Shown: positions 7,590-16,194, numbered from the stretch's first letter. The stretch: DNA of 34,539 bases from Fimenecus sp963624605 (GCA_963624605.1 CAVFQD010000014.1:1-34539); one strand, 5' to 3'. The notes: generated from the sequence alone by a model not told the origin. A program made the numbers and translations.

Positions 7590-8426
7590 ATGGGCAATTA
7601 TATTCATTTCCTGAACACAAACAATTCGGACTGTATCGTTCTTGAAAGCGACGGACATTACGCAATGATTGACGCCGCGGAGGACAACGACTATCCCTCC
7701 GACAAGCCGCACCTTAAATGCAAAGGATATGAGGATTATATATTAGACTGGCTTTTTAAGCACTGCGCTGACAAAAGCGGCAGCGTAACGCTTGATTTTG
7801 TGCTCGGCACTCATGCTCACTCCGACCACTTAGGCGGCTTTGATACGGTAATAAGCAACCCTAAAATTCAGGTAAAGCGCGCATACTTAAAGCCGTATTC
7901 AAACAAAAGCGTTTTCATTTACGAAAGACTGCGTTGGGATAACCGAGAGGTATACGAGCAGATGAAGAATGCCCTTGAAAGCCGTAATGTTCCGATAATC
8001 GAAGACTTTGACGGTAAAACGCAAGCACTCGGCAGCCTGAAAATAACATTTTATAACGGCAGCTCAAAAAAGCGGCTTATAAAATACGGAGACAATGTAA
8101 ACAGCGTTGTCTGCCTTGTTGAAAACGGCAAGCGCAGAGCATTGCTCACGGGTGATTTTACCAACAAAACGCTCGGGGAAATTCCGCTTGCAAACGAGAT
8201 AGGAAAAATCGACCTGCTAAAGGTAGGGCACCACGGCTACCCGTTTTCATCCTCGCTGTACTTTCTCAAAAAGCTGTCGCCCGAATACAGCGTAATATGC
8301 AACAGCTCGAGAAGAGTTTATCCGCACATTATGTTCAAATTGAAAAAGATCATACATTCAACCGTTTTGTGCACGGCAGACAACGACGGCGTGGATTATT
8401 GCTTTGACGATAACAGCATAAAATAG
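7590..8426 (+). CDS. Metallo-beta-lactamase-fold hydrolase, ComEC-C-terminal-like, soluble
   Basis: A 278-residue protein with the MBL metal motif THAHSDH (74-80), a second metal site GDF (188-190) and GHHG (213-216), as in the free-standing version of the ComEC/Rec2 C-terminal domain. There is no signal peptide or membrane segment, so it is cytoplasmic and not a DNA uptake channel. The activity may be nuclease or phosphodiesterase; this is family inference. The ATG follows AAGGAGAT in the tail of the HAD gene, so translation is coupled to it. It converges on an XRE gene 27 bases away with no clear terminator in between. Confidence 0.82.
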   Translation: MGNYIHFLNTNNSDCIVLESDGHYAMIDAAEDNDYPSDKPHLKCKGYEDYILDWLFKHCADKSGSVTLDFVLGTHAHSDHLGGFDTVISNPKIQVKRAYLKPYSNKSVFIYERLRWDNREVYEQMKNALESRNVPIIEDFDGKTQALGSLKITFYNGSSKKRLIKYGDNVNSVVCLVENGKRRALLTGDFTNKTLGEIPLANEIGKIDLLKVGHHGYPFSSSLYFLKKLSPEYSVICNSSRRVYPHIMFKLKKIIHSTVLCTADNDGVDYCFDDNSIK

Positions 8427-8452
8427 GCAGTTTCCATGTATATCCACTTTAA

Positions 8453-9040
8453 TTATCGTATTTTTTCAAAAAACAGACCGTCTCTGTTGCAGTAAAAATA
8501 AACTCTCCGAACATCCGATGATTTGAATCTTGCCGAAGCGCTTCCCTCGGGATATGTCTTGACAATCTGAATCCTGTCAGATGACACCGCCGCGATAAAA
8601 GATATATAGTGGCTCTTCGTCATTTCGCAGTCGATATTTACAAAGTATTCGTCCTCAACCTTTTCCGCAGAGATTTTATGCCGTTCGTCGGCAGGCTCCG
8701 CTTCAAGGGCAACAAGTTCTATTCCGTGGCAGTAAATCGAAGCCTCTCCCATTGCGGTTATCACATTGCCGCACACGGGACAAACATAAAACTTGGTTTT
8801 CAGCGCATTTGAAGATATATTTGTATTTTTGACATCGTTACCCGACAGCAGCTGAGCAACCGATATGCAAAAGGTCTCGGCAAGCGGCTGTAAAAGACTT
8901 ATGTCGGGATACCCCTTTCCCGTTTCCCACTTTGACACCGCCTTATCCGAAACGCACAGTGTCTGTGCCAATTCATTTTGGGTAAGGCCTCTTTTTTCAC
9001 GAAGCTCTTTTATAAATGCACCCGTAACATATTTATTCAT
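8453..9040 (-). CDS. XRE regulator with zinc-ribbon and desulfoferrodoxin-like C-terminal domain
   Basis: A 195-residue protein in three parts. Residues about 9-63 are a Cro/CI helix-turn-helix (GLTQNELAQTL, SDKAVSKWETG). Residues 87-105 are a short Cys motif (CPVCG, then YCHG). Residues about 115-195 resemble the iron site II domain of desulfoferrodoxin/superoxide reductase. Of the five usual iron ligands I can place His121, His144 and Cys184; the His of HPM is Cys138 here (CEM), and the last His is Asp187 (CNRDG instead of CNxHG). It may thus sense metal or redox state rather than reduce superoxide. The ATG has AAGGAGG and its own strong promoter. No obvious target operon adjoins it. Confidence 0.82.
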   Translation of the reverse strand: MNKYVTGAFIKELREKRGLTQNELAQTLCVSDKAVSKWETGKGYPDISLLQPLAETFCISVAQLLSGNDVKNTNISSNALKTKFYVCPVCGNVITAMGEASIYCHGIELVALEAEPADERHKISAEKVEDEYFVNIDCEMTKSHYISFIAAVSSDRIQIVKTYPEGSASARFKSSDVRRVYFYCNRDGLFFEKIR

Positions 9041-9060
9041 GGTATTTCCTCCTTGTGGAT

Positions 9061-9089
9061 ATTCTATCCCGTCTGCGGCGTATATTCAA
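9061..9089 (-). promoter_or_regulatory. Sigma-A promoter of the XRE/desulfoferrodoxin-like gene
   Basis: Minus-strand TTGAAT (9084-9089), 17-base spacer, TAGAAT (9061-9066), only 20 bases upstream of the ATG at 9040. The leader must be very short and consists of little more than the ribosome site AAGGAGG. Confidence 0.7.
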
Positions 9090-9127
9090 CCTACGCTCGG
9101 TAGAGTTAAATGCAAAAGGGCAAACGA

Positions 9128-9166
9128 AAAGCGCATAACTTACCTATCAAGTAAATTATGCGCTTT
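9128..9166 (-). terminator. Terminator downstream of the second XRE gene
   Basis: An 11-bp stem AAAGCGCATAA / TTATGCGCTTT, extended inward by TTAC/GTAA with one mismatch and a 7-base loop. It lies 41 bases after the stop codon at 9208. T-rich sequence follows on both strands, so it could act in both directions. Confidence 0.7.
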
Positions 9167-9207
9167 GGTTTTATTGTTTCAAAAAACAGATACGGCGTCC
9201 TTTAGGA

Positions 9208-9531
9208 TTAAAGTACGGGCATATCGGGGAATATGTCGATAATTCTGCCGATTGTCTGCTTGTCCTGCGGACTCTTTCTCTTAAATCTATTGATTGTTGC
9301 GTCATCGGGAGAAGGATAAATATCTCCGCCTATGATGTATGTAACATCAGCGTTAAGAATGGTGCAGATATCAAGGAATGTCGCAAAACCGGGTGCAGAC
9401 TTGCCTGTCTCAATATTTGACAAATGGTTGTTTGAAATATTGATTTTTGCTGCAAGGTCTTTCTGAGACAAATTCATTTCTCTGCGTACTGTTGCAATTC
9501 TTCTTCCAATAGCTCTGAGATCGTGTGTCAT
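9208..9531 (-). CDS. XRE-family transcriptional regulator
   Basis: A 107-residue protein with a complete N-terminal Cro/CI helix-turn-helix (residues about 8-65: RRIATVRREMNLSQKDLA, then ISNNHLSNIETG and FATFLDICTILNADV). A short charged C-terminal tail has no recognisable domain. The start has a textbook CAAGGAGGT. It lies between the fucose operon and the previous XRE gene, all on the same strand, but a 163-base upstream region (9532-9694) and a terminator downstream make it a unit of its own. Whether it controls the fucose genes is not shown by the sequence. Confidence 0.85.
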   Translation of the reverse strand: MTHDLRAIGRRIATVRREMNLSQKDLAAKINISNNHLSNIETGKSAPGFATFLDICTILNADVTYIIGGDIYPSPDDATINRFKRKSPQDKQTIGRIIDIFPDMPVL

Positions 9532-9694
9532 ATTGATCTACCTCCTTGATGTTTATTTTAGCACTATTCAAAGCCTCTTTACATAAGCGTATAGCGAATT
9601 AGTTTGATTATACATTGAATTTTCAAAAATATTGACACTTTATGAACAATTTACATTAAGCAAGACCGCTTTTATTTGACTTTTGAAAGTCCGA

Positions 9695-11479
9695 TTATTT
9701 ATAAAGTGCTCCGTATGTCCTGCATGCGCTGTAATCGGCAGCCTGTCTGTCTTCCGTGCCGAACGCCGCCCAGCAATGCGGACGGAATATTCTTACCTCT
9801 TCAACATTGTGCATATTTACGGGAATTCTGAGCATCGATGCAAGAGTGATAAGCTTGTCGCCCACATGGCCGTAAACCGTTACGCCGTGATTTGCGCCCC
9901 AGTTAGCCATTACGCTGTAAACATCCTTGAATGCTCCCTCGCCCGTGATTTTCGGTGCAAACCAGGTTGTCGGCCAGGTTTTATCGGTCCTTTGGTCGAT
10001 TGTGTTGTGAATTTCGTCGGGCAGGTCAACCGTGTATCCCTCGGCGAGCTGGAGAACAGGTCCTATGCCGTCAACAATGTTTATACGAAGCATTGTAACG
10101 GGCATCTGAGCCTTACAGCGGAAGTGTGAGGAGAATCCGCCGCCTCTGAAGTATTCATAATTTGCCCTGCACCAATCGGTCGCCTCAAGGCAAGCGTCTA
10201 TATCCTTGTCGGTCATTTTCCAGAACGGTTTCATACAACCCTCGCCGTTCTCGTTCTTTGAAGCGCCGCAGCCGTCAAGAGCGGTAGCGCCCGAGTTGAT
10301 AAGATGTATAAATCCGTCCTTTGCAACACCGTCGGGTCTCTTTCCCGTAACTCTTTCGCAGGCGTCGGGGCTCCAGTATGTACGGACATCGTGGAAGCAC
10401 GGAGCGGTATCGGAAACAAGAGTTCCCAAAATCATTGACGCACCGTTGAGGGTATCGTTTTCGGTTGCAAACGGAGTGGGCATTTTCTTACCGTTCCAGT
10501 TAAAGGTCGAAGCCATAAGAGCCTCTGTAAAGTCTGCGTTAGGAAGCCAGTCCGTCCAGTTTCTCTGTCCCTGGAAGCCGCCCGCAACCGCATTTTTACC
10601 GAGAGCCTCTTCGTGCCAGCCCATCTCGTCGAGCTTCTTGTTGCCGAAGAAAATATCATGAACAACCAAGGTCATCTTTGTAATGAATTCCCAATCCTTA
10701 TCGGGGTCAACGACCTTCGATTTTCTTATAATTTCGGGTAAATCCTTACCTGCGTTTACATCAAAGCCCTCTTTGCAGTTTTTCTTGACCCATTTGATAG
10801 CCTTGTCGTACTCGTCATGGTCGTAAATTTCAAGCGTAATTCTGCGGACGATTTCCGTCATATCCACCCATTCGGGGCGTATTCCGAGGTACTCTCTGAA
10901 GAAAGAAGCGTTGCAGTAAGAGCCTGCGATACCCATTGCCACGCCGCCGAGGTTAACATAGGACTTGTTTTTCATCCAGCCGACCGATACCGCACATTTT
11001 GCAAAACGCAAAATTTTCTCGGCAACATCATCGGGGATTGTTCTGTCGTCCATATCCTGAACATCGTGTCCGTAAATCGAAAATGCGGGCATACCGTTCT
11101 GTGCGTAAGCCGCCATAACAGCCGCAAGGTAAACGGCACCGGGTCTTTCCGTTCCGTTGAAGCCCCAAACAGCCTTTATGGTTTTCGGGTTCATATCGTA
11201 GGTTTCCATACCGTAGCACCAGCAGGGTGTAACCGTAAGCGTTGCGACTACATTCTCGCCCGAGAACTGCTCCTCGCAAGCCGCCGCCTCTGCGCCGCCG
11301 CCGATTGTCGTGTTGCAGACAACGCACTGTACGGGAGTGCCGTCGGGATAGCAAAGATTTTCTTCAATAAGCTTTGCCGCCGAAGTTGCCATACCCATAG
11401 TCTGGTTTTCAAGGCTTTCACGGACTCCGCCCCATCTGCCGTCGATAACGGGACGAATACCTATTTTAGGATATTTCAT
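9695..11479 (-). CDS. fucI: L-fucose isomerase
   Basis: A 594-residue protein, the usual length for FucI, which converts L-fucose to L-fuculose (often also D-arabinose to D-ribulose) in the cytoplasm using Mn2+. It matches the family from end to end: KIGIRPVIDGRWGGVRES at the start, the central MKNKSYVNLGGVAMGIAGS and the C-terminal VYSVMANWGANHGV. Family members assemble into large oligomers. It is the last gene of the operon, 18 bases after the kinase, with GGAGAAAG before the ATG. No clear terminator is seen downstream. Confidence 0.96.
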   Translation of the reverse strand: MKYPKIGIRPVIDGRWGGVRESLENQTMGMATSAAKLIEENLCYPDGTPVQCVVCNTTIGGGAEAAACEEQFSGENVVATLTVTPCWCYGMETYDMNPKTIKAVWGFNGTERPGAVYLAAVMAAYAQNGMPAFSIYGHDVQDMDDRTIPDDVAEKILRFAKCAVSVGWMKNKSYVNLGGVAMGIAGSYCNASFFREYLGIRPEWVDMTEIVRRITLEIYDHDEYDKAIKWVKKNCKEGFDVNAGKDLPEIIRKSKVVDPDKDWEFITKMTLVVHDIFFGNKKLDEMGWHEEALGKNAVAGGFQGQRNWTDWLPNADFTEALMASTFNWNGKKMPTPFATENDTLNGASMILGTLVSDTAPCFHDVRTYWSPDACERVTGKRPDGVAKDGFIHLINSGATALDGCGASKNENGEGCMKPFWKMTDKDIDACLEATDWCRANYEYFRGGGFSSHFRCKAQMPVTMLRINIVDGIGPVLQLAEGYTVDLPDEIHNTIDQRTDKTWPTTWFAPKITGEGAFKDVYSVMANWGANHGVTVYGHVGDKLITLASMLRIPVNMHNVEEVRIFRPHCWAAFGTEDRQAADYSACRTYGALYK

Positions 11480-11497
11480 AATTCTTTCTCCTTTATG

Positions 11498-12904
11498 TTA
11501 TTTTATAATGTTTTCAAATTTTTCGTATGCCGAGGCGAATTCCTCCGAATTTTCGGGAAGATAGGTTTTCACGCTCTCCGAAGAAGCAAGGATACGCCTG
11601 CCCTCTTTCACGCTTTCAATCTCGCCGAGGGCTATAAGCTGCAGCATAATATTTCCGAGTGCCGTAGCCTCCGTCGGTCCTGCCGTCACGGGAATGTTGA
11701 GGCTGTCCGCCGTCATCTGACACAGGAAGCTGTCCTTTGTTCCGCCGCCGAGCAGATGGAGCACATCGAATTTCTTTCCCGTGTTATCCTCAAGCTGACC
11801 GATTGCAAAGCGATATTTCATCGCAAGGCTTTCATATATACACCTGACAAGCGCGCCGTCCGTTTCGGGCGTGCCCTGACCTGTTTTTTCGCAAAAGCTG
11901 CGGATTTTTTCGGGCATATTTTCGGGAGATGCAAACACGGGGTCGTCGGGGTCTATAAAAAAACCGAACGGCTTTTCACGCCTTGCAAGCTGCTCCATAT
12001 CGTTGTAGGAATAATCCTTGCCGTCTTTTCTGAAATTGCGCCTTATCTCCTGAATAAGCCAAAGACCGCTTATGTTTTTGAGATAATTTATCTTTCCGTT
12101 TGCGCCGAGCTCGTTTGAAAGCTCGTCGTTCATACTCTTTTCGGAAAGTATCGGCAAATCGTTTTCACAGCCTATGAGAGACCATGTTCCGCAGGAGAGA
12201 AAAGCGGGTGTTTCGCCGTCCGTTTCGGGCATGGCGCACACGGCGCACTGCGTATCGTGCCCCGCAACCTTTATAACCTTTATGCCCTTGTATTCCCCTG
12301 CAACGCTTGCGCTTTTCACAATCGGCGGAAGCATTTTTTCATTCTTCCCCGTAAGAGCAAATGCTTCTTTTTGCCAACACACCTTTTCCAAATCAAGCAT
12401 CTGCGAGGTCGAGGCTATTGTCTGTTCGGCAGACTTTACACCGCACAGCGAATATGCAAACAGGTCAGGCATAAACAGGAACATATCCCCGTCGTTTTCC
12501 TCAACGCTCAACTGAAAGAGCGTGTTTATGTTCATTATCTGGTTTCCCGTAAGAGCATACAGCCGCTCGGGAGAAATTTTTTCAAAAAGCCTTTCTGGCG
12601 CACCGTTTGTCCTCGTATCACGGTAACAGACGGGCAGCGAAACAAGCTTTCCGTCCCTGTCGATTATTCCGTAATCGACGCCCCATGTGTCAAAGGCAAG
12701 CGAATCGACATCTCCCGCCGTATCGACAGCCTTTTTAACCTCCGAGAGAAGATAAGGAAAATTCCAACAGAGCTTTCCGTTCTCCCTGACCAATTCATTG
12801 TCAAAGCGGTGTATTTCACGGTAAGTGAGCCTGCCGTTTTCATATTCTCCGAGTATCGCTCTGCCCGTAGACGCGCCGAAATCGAACGCTAATACACGGC
12901 TCAT
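11498..12904 (-). CDS. FGGY-family sugar kinase, rhamnulokinase type acting as L-fuculokinase
   Basis: A 468-residue carbohydrate kinase with the FGGY N-terminal phosphate motif FDFGASTGRAILG and a C-terminal GGGTKDSFLCQMTAD, close to RhaB in layout (NFPYL, TWGVDYGIID, CYRDTRTNG). Between an L-fuculose aldolase and a fucose isomerase its job is ATP-dependent phosphorylation of L-fuculose to L-fuculose 1-phosphate. Use of a RhaB-type rather than a FucK-type kinase is common in Firmicutes fucose clusters as far as I know. It overlaps the mutarotase gene by four bases and has AAGGAG before the ATG. Activity on L-rhamnulose cannot be excluded. Confidence 0.92.
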   Translation of the reverse strand: MSRVLAFDFGASTGRAILGEYENGRLTYREIHRFDNELVRENGKLCWNFPYLLSEVKKAVDTAGDVDSLAFDTWGVDYGIIDRDGKLVSLPVCYRDTRTNGAPERLFEKISPERLYALTGNQIMNINTLFQLSVEENDGDMFLFMPDLFAYSLCGVKSAEQTIASTSQMLDLEKVCWQKEAFALTGKNEKMLPPIVKSASVAGEYKGIKVIKVAGHDTQCAVCAMPETDGETPAFLSCGTWSLIGCENDLPILSEKSMNDELSNELGANGKINYLKNISGLWLIQEIRRNFRKDGKDYSYNDMEQLARREKPFGFFIDPDDPVFASPENMPEKIRSFCEKTGQGTPETDGALVRCIYESLAMKYRFAIGQLEDNTGKKFDVLHLLGGGTKDSFLCQMTADSLNIPVTAGPTEATALGNIMLQLIALGEIESVKEGRRILASSESVKTYLPENSEEFASAYEKFENIIK

Positions 12905-13341
12905 GCTTTTACTACTCCTTTTTTGAGAAGGACATTGGCGTAAATTGCCGTCTCGCCTGTGGCGATTATAAGATAAGCCTTTTTCGCCCTCTCATAAAAA
13001 GCAAAGCGTTCCGTCATTTCAATGTCGTGGTGTTCGGGCTCGTATTTTGTAAGAATTTTGTCGTATTCCGCCCAAATCGTCGGCGTGGGAGTGTCGTCGC
13101 CCTTGACAACCTCCATCAAAGCAACGGGCTTTTCCGTATATGTGTCAAGCGGGATAAGCGACAAAACGGCGCCAAGCATATCCGCTGCGGAATGTCCGTC
13201 CGCGCGGACAACAACGGCGTTTTTGCCTATGCTCTCGCTCGGGAAATTGCCGTCTGCAATAACAAGCTCGTCTCCGTGGCCCATTTCGCAAAGAGCCTTG
13301 AGAAGCTCGGGGGAAATTATCGGGTTGATACCTTTAAGCAT
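12901..13341 (-). CDS. fucU: L-fucose mutarotase (RbsD/FucU family)
   Basis: A 146-residue protein of the RbsD/FucU family, which interconverts alpha and beta anomers of L-fucose to feed the isomerase. The N-terminal motif LCEMGHGDELVIADGNFP contains the family's catalytic His (His22) and Asp (Asp24). The C-terminal FYERAKKAYLIIATGE carries the conserved Tyr and Thr-Gly-Glu. Length equals that of the family. It starts two bases after the aldolase stop codon with GGAGG overlapping that stop, and ends with a four-base overlap into the kinase: strong translational coupling. Confidence 0.94.
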   Translation of the reverse strand: MLKGINPIISPELLKALCEMGHGDELVIADGNFPSESIGKNAVVVRADGHSAADMLGAVLSLIPLDTYTEKPVALMEVVKGDDTPTPTIWAEYDKILTKYEPEHHDIEMTERFAFYERAKKAYLIIATGETAIYANVLLKKGVVKA

Positions 13342-13343
13342 AA

Positions 13344-14054
13344 TCAGTCCTCCTGCTTGTGAAGCATTTCGTCGTCGGGGTTGAATACCTTGTAGCCGGG
13401 GTGTCTGCCCGTAATTCTGTAATAGCTTCTTAAATCAATGAGCTTCTGTATGTTCTTTCTGTCAATATCATGGCTTCCGCCGAGGATAACCGCATTTATT
13501 GTAATCTTTGCCCAAAGCTCAAGGCTTTCCATTCTGTAAAAGGCGGTGATTACATCGCTTCCGACTGCGAGTGCACCGTGGTTTTCAAGCAGCATAACAT
13601 CGTGCTCGTCAAGGTAAGGCTCGATAGCGTCGGGAACCTCTGTTGTGGACGGCGTGCCGTAGGGCGTGAGCGGAACTGCGCCGATAGCCGCAACATCCTC
13701 AATCATATTGTACATATCCATAGCCTTGTGCGCTACGGCAAAACCCGTTGCTCCCGGAGGATGGGCGTGAATAACGCTGAAAACATCCTCTCTCTTGTCA
13801 TAACAACGAAGATGCATTTTAATCTCGCTTGACGGACGAAGTCCCTCCGCCGCCTCTAAAACATTGCCCTTTGAGTCGATTCTTATGAGCTTATCGGGTG
13901 TAATAAAAGATTTGCTCATTCCCGTGGGCGTTGCCAAAATCGTGCCGTCGTCAAGCTTTGCGCTGACATTTCCGTCGTTTGCCGCAACCCAACCGAGCTG
14001 CCACATTTTATGGCAGACATCGCAAATCTGGTCTTTAATAACTTGAATATCCAT
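13344..14054 (-). CDS. fucA: L-fuculose-1-phosphate aldolase (class II)
   Basis: A 236-residue zinc-dependent aldolase that splits L-fuculose 1-phosphate into dihydroxyacetone phosphate and L-lactaldehyde. Visible catalytic features are the substrate loop NDGNVSA, TPTGMSK, the catalytic Glu77 in SSEIKMHL, zinc ligands His96 and His98 in HAHPPG, and His159 in ENHGAL. I take the ATG at 14054, preceded by AAAGGA. A longer frame back to 14090 would start inside an operator-like element. It is the first gene of the fucose operon. No lactaldehyde reductase, transporter or microcompartment gene is in the window, so lactaldehyde must be handled elsewhere. Confidence 0.92.
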   Translation of the reverse strand: MDIQVIKDQICDVCHKMWQLGWVAANDGNVSAKLDDGTILATPTGMSKSFITPDKLIRIDSKGNVLEAAEGLRPSSEIKMHLRCYDKREDVFSVIHAHPPGATGFAVAHKAMDMYNMIEDVAAIGAVPLTPYGTPSTTEVPDAIEPYLDEHDVMLLENHGALAVGSDVITAFYRMESLELWAKITINAVILGGSHDIDRKNIQKLIDLRSYYRITGRHPGYKVFNPDDEMLHKQED

Positions 14055-14081
14055 TTCGCTTTTTCCTTTCCTGCATGTGTC

Positions 14082-14157
14082 TGTGCACATTACAGGATTA
14101 TTGTATCATAAATAAAAAACATATTCAACAACTATAATTTTATGTTTACTGTGCACA
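14082..14157. promoter_or_regulatory. Paired TGTGCACA operator-like sites between fucA and the MATE gene
   Basis: The perfect 8-bp palindrome TGTGCACA occurs twice (14082-14089 and 14150-14157), centres 68 bp apart. Each is preceded by ATGTKT(A)CT and followed by (A)TTA, so the two are diverged copies of a site of about 19 bases. One lies just downstream of the fucose -10 box. The other lies upstream of its -35 box and 11 bases upstream of the MATE -35 box. This layout suits repression by looping or shared control by an unidentified regulator. Confidence 0.6.
14100..14128 (-). promoter_or_regulatory. Sigma-A promoter of the fucose operon
   Basis: Minus-strand TTGAAT (14123-14128), 17-base spacer, TACAAT (14100-14105), 45 bases upstream of fucA. 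TGTGCACA sites flank it on both sides. Confidence 0.75.
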
Positions 14158-14168
14158 ATTACGGCTTG

Positions 14169-14197
14169 TTGACAAAGGTGTTTCAACCCCTTATAAT
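14169..14197 (+). promoter_or_regulatory. Perfect consensus sigma-A promoter of the MATE gene
   Basis: TTGACA (14169-14174), 17 bases, TATAAT (14192-14197), an exact match to the consensus, 33 bases upstream of the ATG at 14231. A promoter this strong is usually held in check by a repressor; the nearby TGTGCACA site is a candidate. Confidence 0.8.
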
Positions 14198-14230
14198 TTT
14201 AATGTATTTTATTGTGAAAGGCGGCGTGTT

Positions 14231-15583
14231 ATGGGCAAAAAGGGCTTATCCGATCCCGATTTTTTCGGGACTCAAGGAATAACGAAAATCCTGCTTAAAA
14301 TTGCGCCTCCCGTTATGCTCGCACAACTGATACAGGCACTTTACAACATCGTTGACAGCTTCTTTGTCGGCAGATATTCCGACGAGGCTCTTACGGCGCT
14401 GTCGGTTATATATCCCATTCAACTTATAATCATCGCACTCGCCGTCGGCACGGGCGTGGGCGTAAACACATATATGGCACGCAAATTCGCACAGGGCAAG
14501 TCAAAGGACGCCGATGATGCGGGCGGCACGGGTATGCTGCTCGGCTTTGTGACATGGGCTGTTTTTGCGCTTATAGCCGTTCTTGTTATGAAGCCGTATG
14601 TTATGACCTCGGCGAAGTCGCCCGAGGCGGTTACGGACGCCGTAATTTACGGAAATATAGTCTGCATCGGAAGCATAGGCGTATTTTTGGAGGGAAACTG
14701 GACGAAGGTGCTCCAGGCACGGGGCAATATGAAGCTCCCGATGGCGGCGCAAATAATCGGCGCTCTGACAAACATTGTGCTTGACCCGCTTCTGATATTC
14801 GGCGTCGGATTTTTACCCGAAATGGGTGTTGCGGGTGCGGCATACGCAACCGTATGCGGTCAGATTATAGCGGCGATAATCACGGGAATAAAGGGCTTCT
14901 GCAAGCCGCCCGAGGTAAAAAAGCTTTCCCATTACATAAAAATGATATACCGCTACGGTTATCCGTCAATAATTATGCAGCTGCTGTACACGGTTTATAT
15001 AGTCGCCCTCAATGTGATACTTGCGGGCTTCTCCGACTCTGCTGTAACGGTGCTCGGACTTTACTACAAGGCACAGTCATTCTTCTTTATTCCGCTGTTC
15101 GGGCTTCAAACCTGTATCGTGCCCGTATTAAGCTACAACTACGCAAACAAAAGCTACCGAAGATGCCGTGACATTATGACCTCTTCCTGTCTTATATCGG
15201 CAGCGTTTATGGTCGTCGGCATAGTCTGCTTTGTGTTCTTCCCCGAAAGGCTTATGTCAATATTCTCAAAAAGCGAAGAGGTTATGAAAATAGGCTCGGT
15301 TGCATTCCCGATAATCGGCGCAAGCTTTTTGCCCGCCGTAATATCGCTTATGATGCCCGTGTTCTTTCAGGCTATCGGCTACGGCGGAACAAGCCTTATA
15401 CTGTCGCTTACAAGGCAGGTTTTCTGCCTTATCCCGATTTTCCGCATACTTGCCGAATTCGGCTTAAATTACACCTGGTGCGCTTTTCCGATTTCCGAAA
15501 TAATCGCAGGCGGTATCGGGCTTGCAATTTATTTAAGCGTTCTGAAAAAATGGAAAAAAGAAGTGAAATCGTCATTGACATAA
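14231..15583 (+). CDS. MATE-family efflux transporter
   Basis: A 450-residue integral membrane protein with about twelve hydrophobic segments in two repeats, the MATE/MatE layout. Visible family marks are PVMLAQLIQALYNIVDSFFVG at the first helix and QARGNMKLPM followed by NIVLDPLLIFG in the first half. MATE proteins expel organic cations or other small molecules in exchange for Na+ or H+; the substrate here is unknown. It is divergent from the fucose operon and has AAAGG before the ATG. The same family also includes proteins with non-drug roles, so a detoxification function is only likely. Confidence 0.93.
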   Translation: MGKKGLSDPDFFGTQGITKILLKIAPPVMLAQLIQALYNIVDSFFVGRYSDEALTALSVIYPIQLIIIALAVGTGVGVNTYMARKFAQGKSKDADDAGGTGMLLGFVTWAVFALIAVLVMKPYVMTSAKSPEAVTDAVIYGNIVCIGSIGVFLEGNWTKVLQARGNMKLPMAAQIIGALTNIVLDPLLIFGVGFLPEMGVAGAAYATVCGQIIAAIITGIKGFCKPPEVKKLSHYIKMIYRYGYPSIIMQLLYTVYIVALNVILAGFSDSAVTVLGLYYKAQSFFFIPLFGLQTCIVPVLSYNYANKSYRRCRDIMTSSCLISAAFMVVGIVCFVFFPERLMSIFSKSEEVMKIGSVAFPIIGASFLPAVISLMMPVFFQAIGYGGTSLILSLTRQVFCLIPIFRILAEFGLNYTWCAFPISEIIAGGIGLAIYLSVLKKWKKEVKSSLT

Positions 15584-15605
15584 ACCCGACTTCAGGTGCT
15601 ATCAT
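15575..15605 (+). promoter_or_regulatory. Possible promoter of the flavin-reductase-like gene
   Basis: TTGACA (15575-15580, at the very end of the MATE gene) and TATCAT (15600-15605) are both good boxes, but the spacer is 19 bases. Read-through from the MATE gene is an alternative. Confidence 0.4.
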
Positions 15606-15636
15606 AAGTACATAAACAATTCAAGGAGGAATTACC

Positions 15637-16194
15637 GTGAGAAAGAATTTCAAGGCTAATCCGTGGTTTTATCCGCTTCCCGTCCTCATTATAGGCACAT
15701 ATGACGAAAACGGAAACGCAGACGCAATGAACGCCGCTTGGGGCGGACTTTACGATTCCGACCTCGTTGAGCTTTGCCTGAGCGAAAGCCACAAAACCAC
15801 AAAGAACATCAAAAGCAAGGGTGCATTTACCGTAAGCTTTGCCGATGCGGACAATGTAGCCGCAAGCGACTATGTGGGTATTGTTTCGGGCAACAACACA
15901 CCCGACAAAATGAAAAAATCGGGCTTTACGGTAACAAAGAGCGAATTTGTTGACGCACCCGTTATCAACGAGCTTCCGCTTGCGCTTGAGTGTGAGTTTG
16001 TAAAGACCACAAGCGAGGGCAACATCATAGGCAGAATTGTCAACATCAGCGCAGACGAAAAAATACTTGACGAAAACGGCAAGCCCGACCTCGACAAGTT
16101 CAGACCCATTTCATATGAGCCCGTACACAACACCTACCGTGTTCTCGGCGAGGTTGTCGGAAAGGCATTTTCCGACGGCGCAAAGCTCAAATAA
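15637..16194 (+). CDS. Flavin reductase-like, FMN-binding protein (flavoredoxin type)
   Basis: A 185-residue protein of the FMN-binding split-barrel, DIM6/NTAB class. Typical stretches are WFYPLPVLIIGTYDENGNAD near the N terminus, then MNAAWGG, LSESHKTTKNIKSKGAFTVSF and LPLALECEFV. Members bind FMN and either reduce flavins with NAD(P)H or pass electrons to partners; the partner is not identifiable here. The start is a GTG at 15637 with AAGGAGG six bases upstream. It lies 53 bases after the MATE gene and is closed by a strong terminator. Confidence 0.88.
   Translation: MRKNFKANPWFYPLPVLIIGTYDENGNADAMNAAWGGLYDSDLVELCLSESHKTTKNIKSKGAFTVSFADADNVAASDYVGIVSGNNTPDKMKKSGFTVTKSEFVDAPVINELPLALECEFVKTTSEGNIIGRIVNISADEKILDENGKPDLDKFRPISYEPVHNTYRVLGEVVGKAFSDGAKLK

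Noticed and set aside
10817..12118. Long 433-codon plus-strand reading frame opposite fucI and the fucose kinase
   Set aside because: It lies entirely antisense to two certain genes, has no ribosome site and shows Cys/His/Arg-rich composition typical of shadow frames in this codon usage.
9695..14054. L-rhamnose rather than L-fucose pathway
   Set aside because: The kinase is RhaB-like, but the isomerase is clearly FucI and the mutarotase FucU-type; no RhaA is present.
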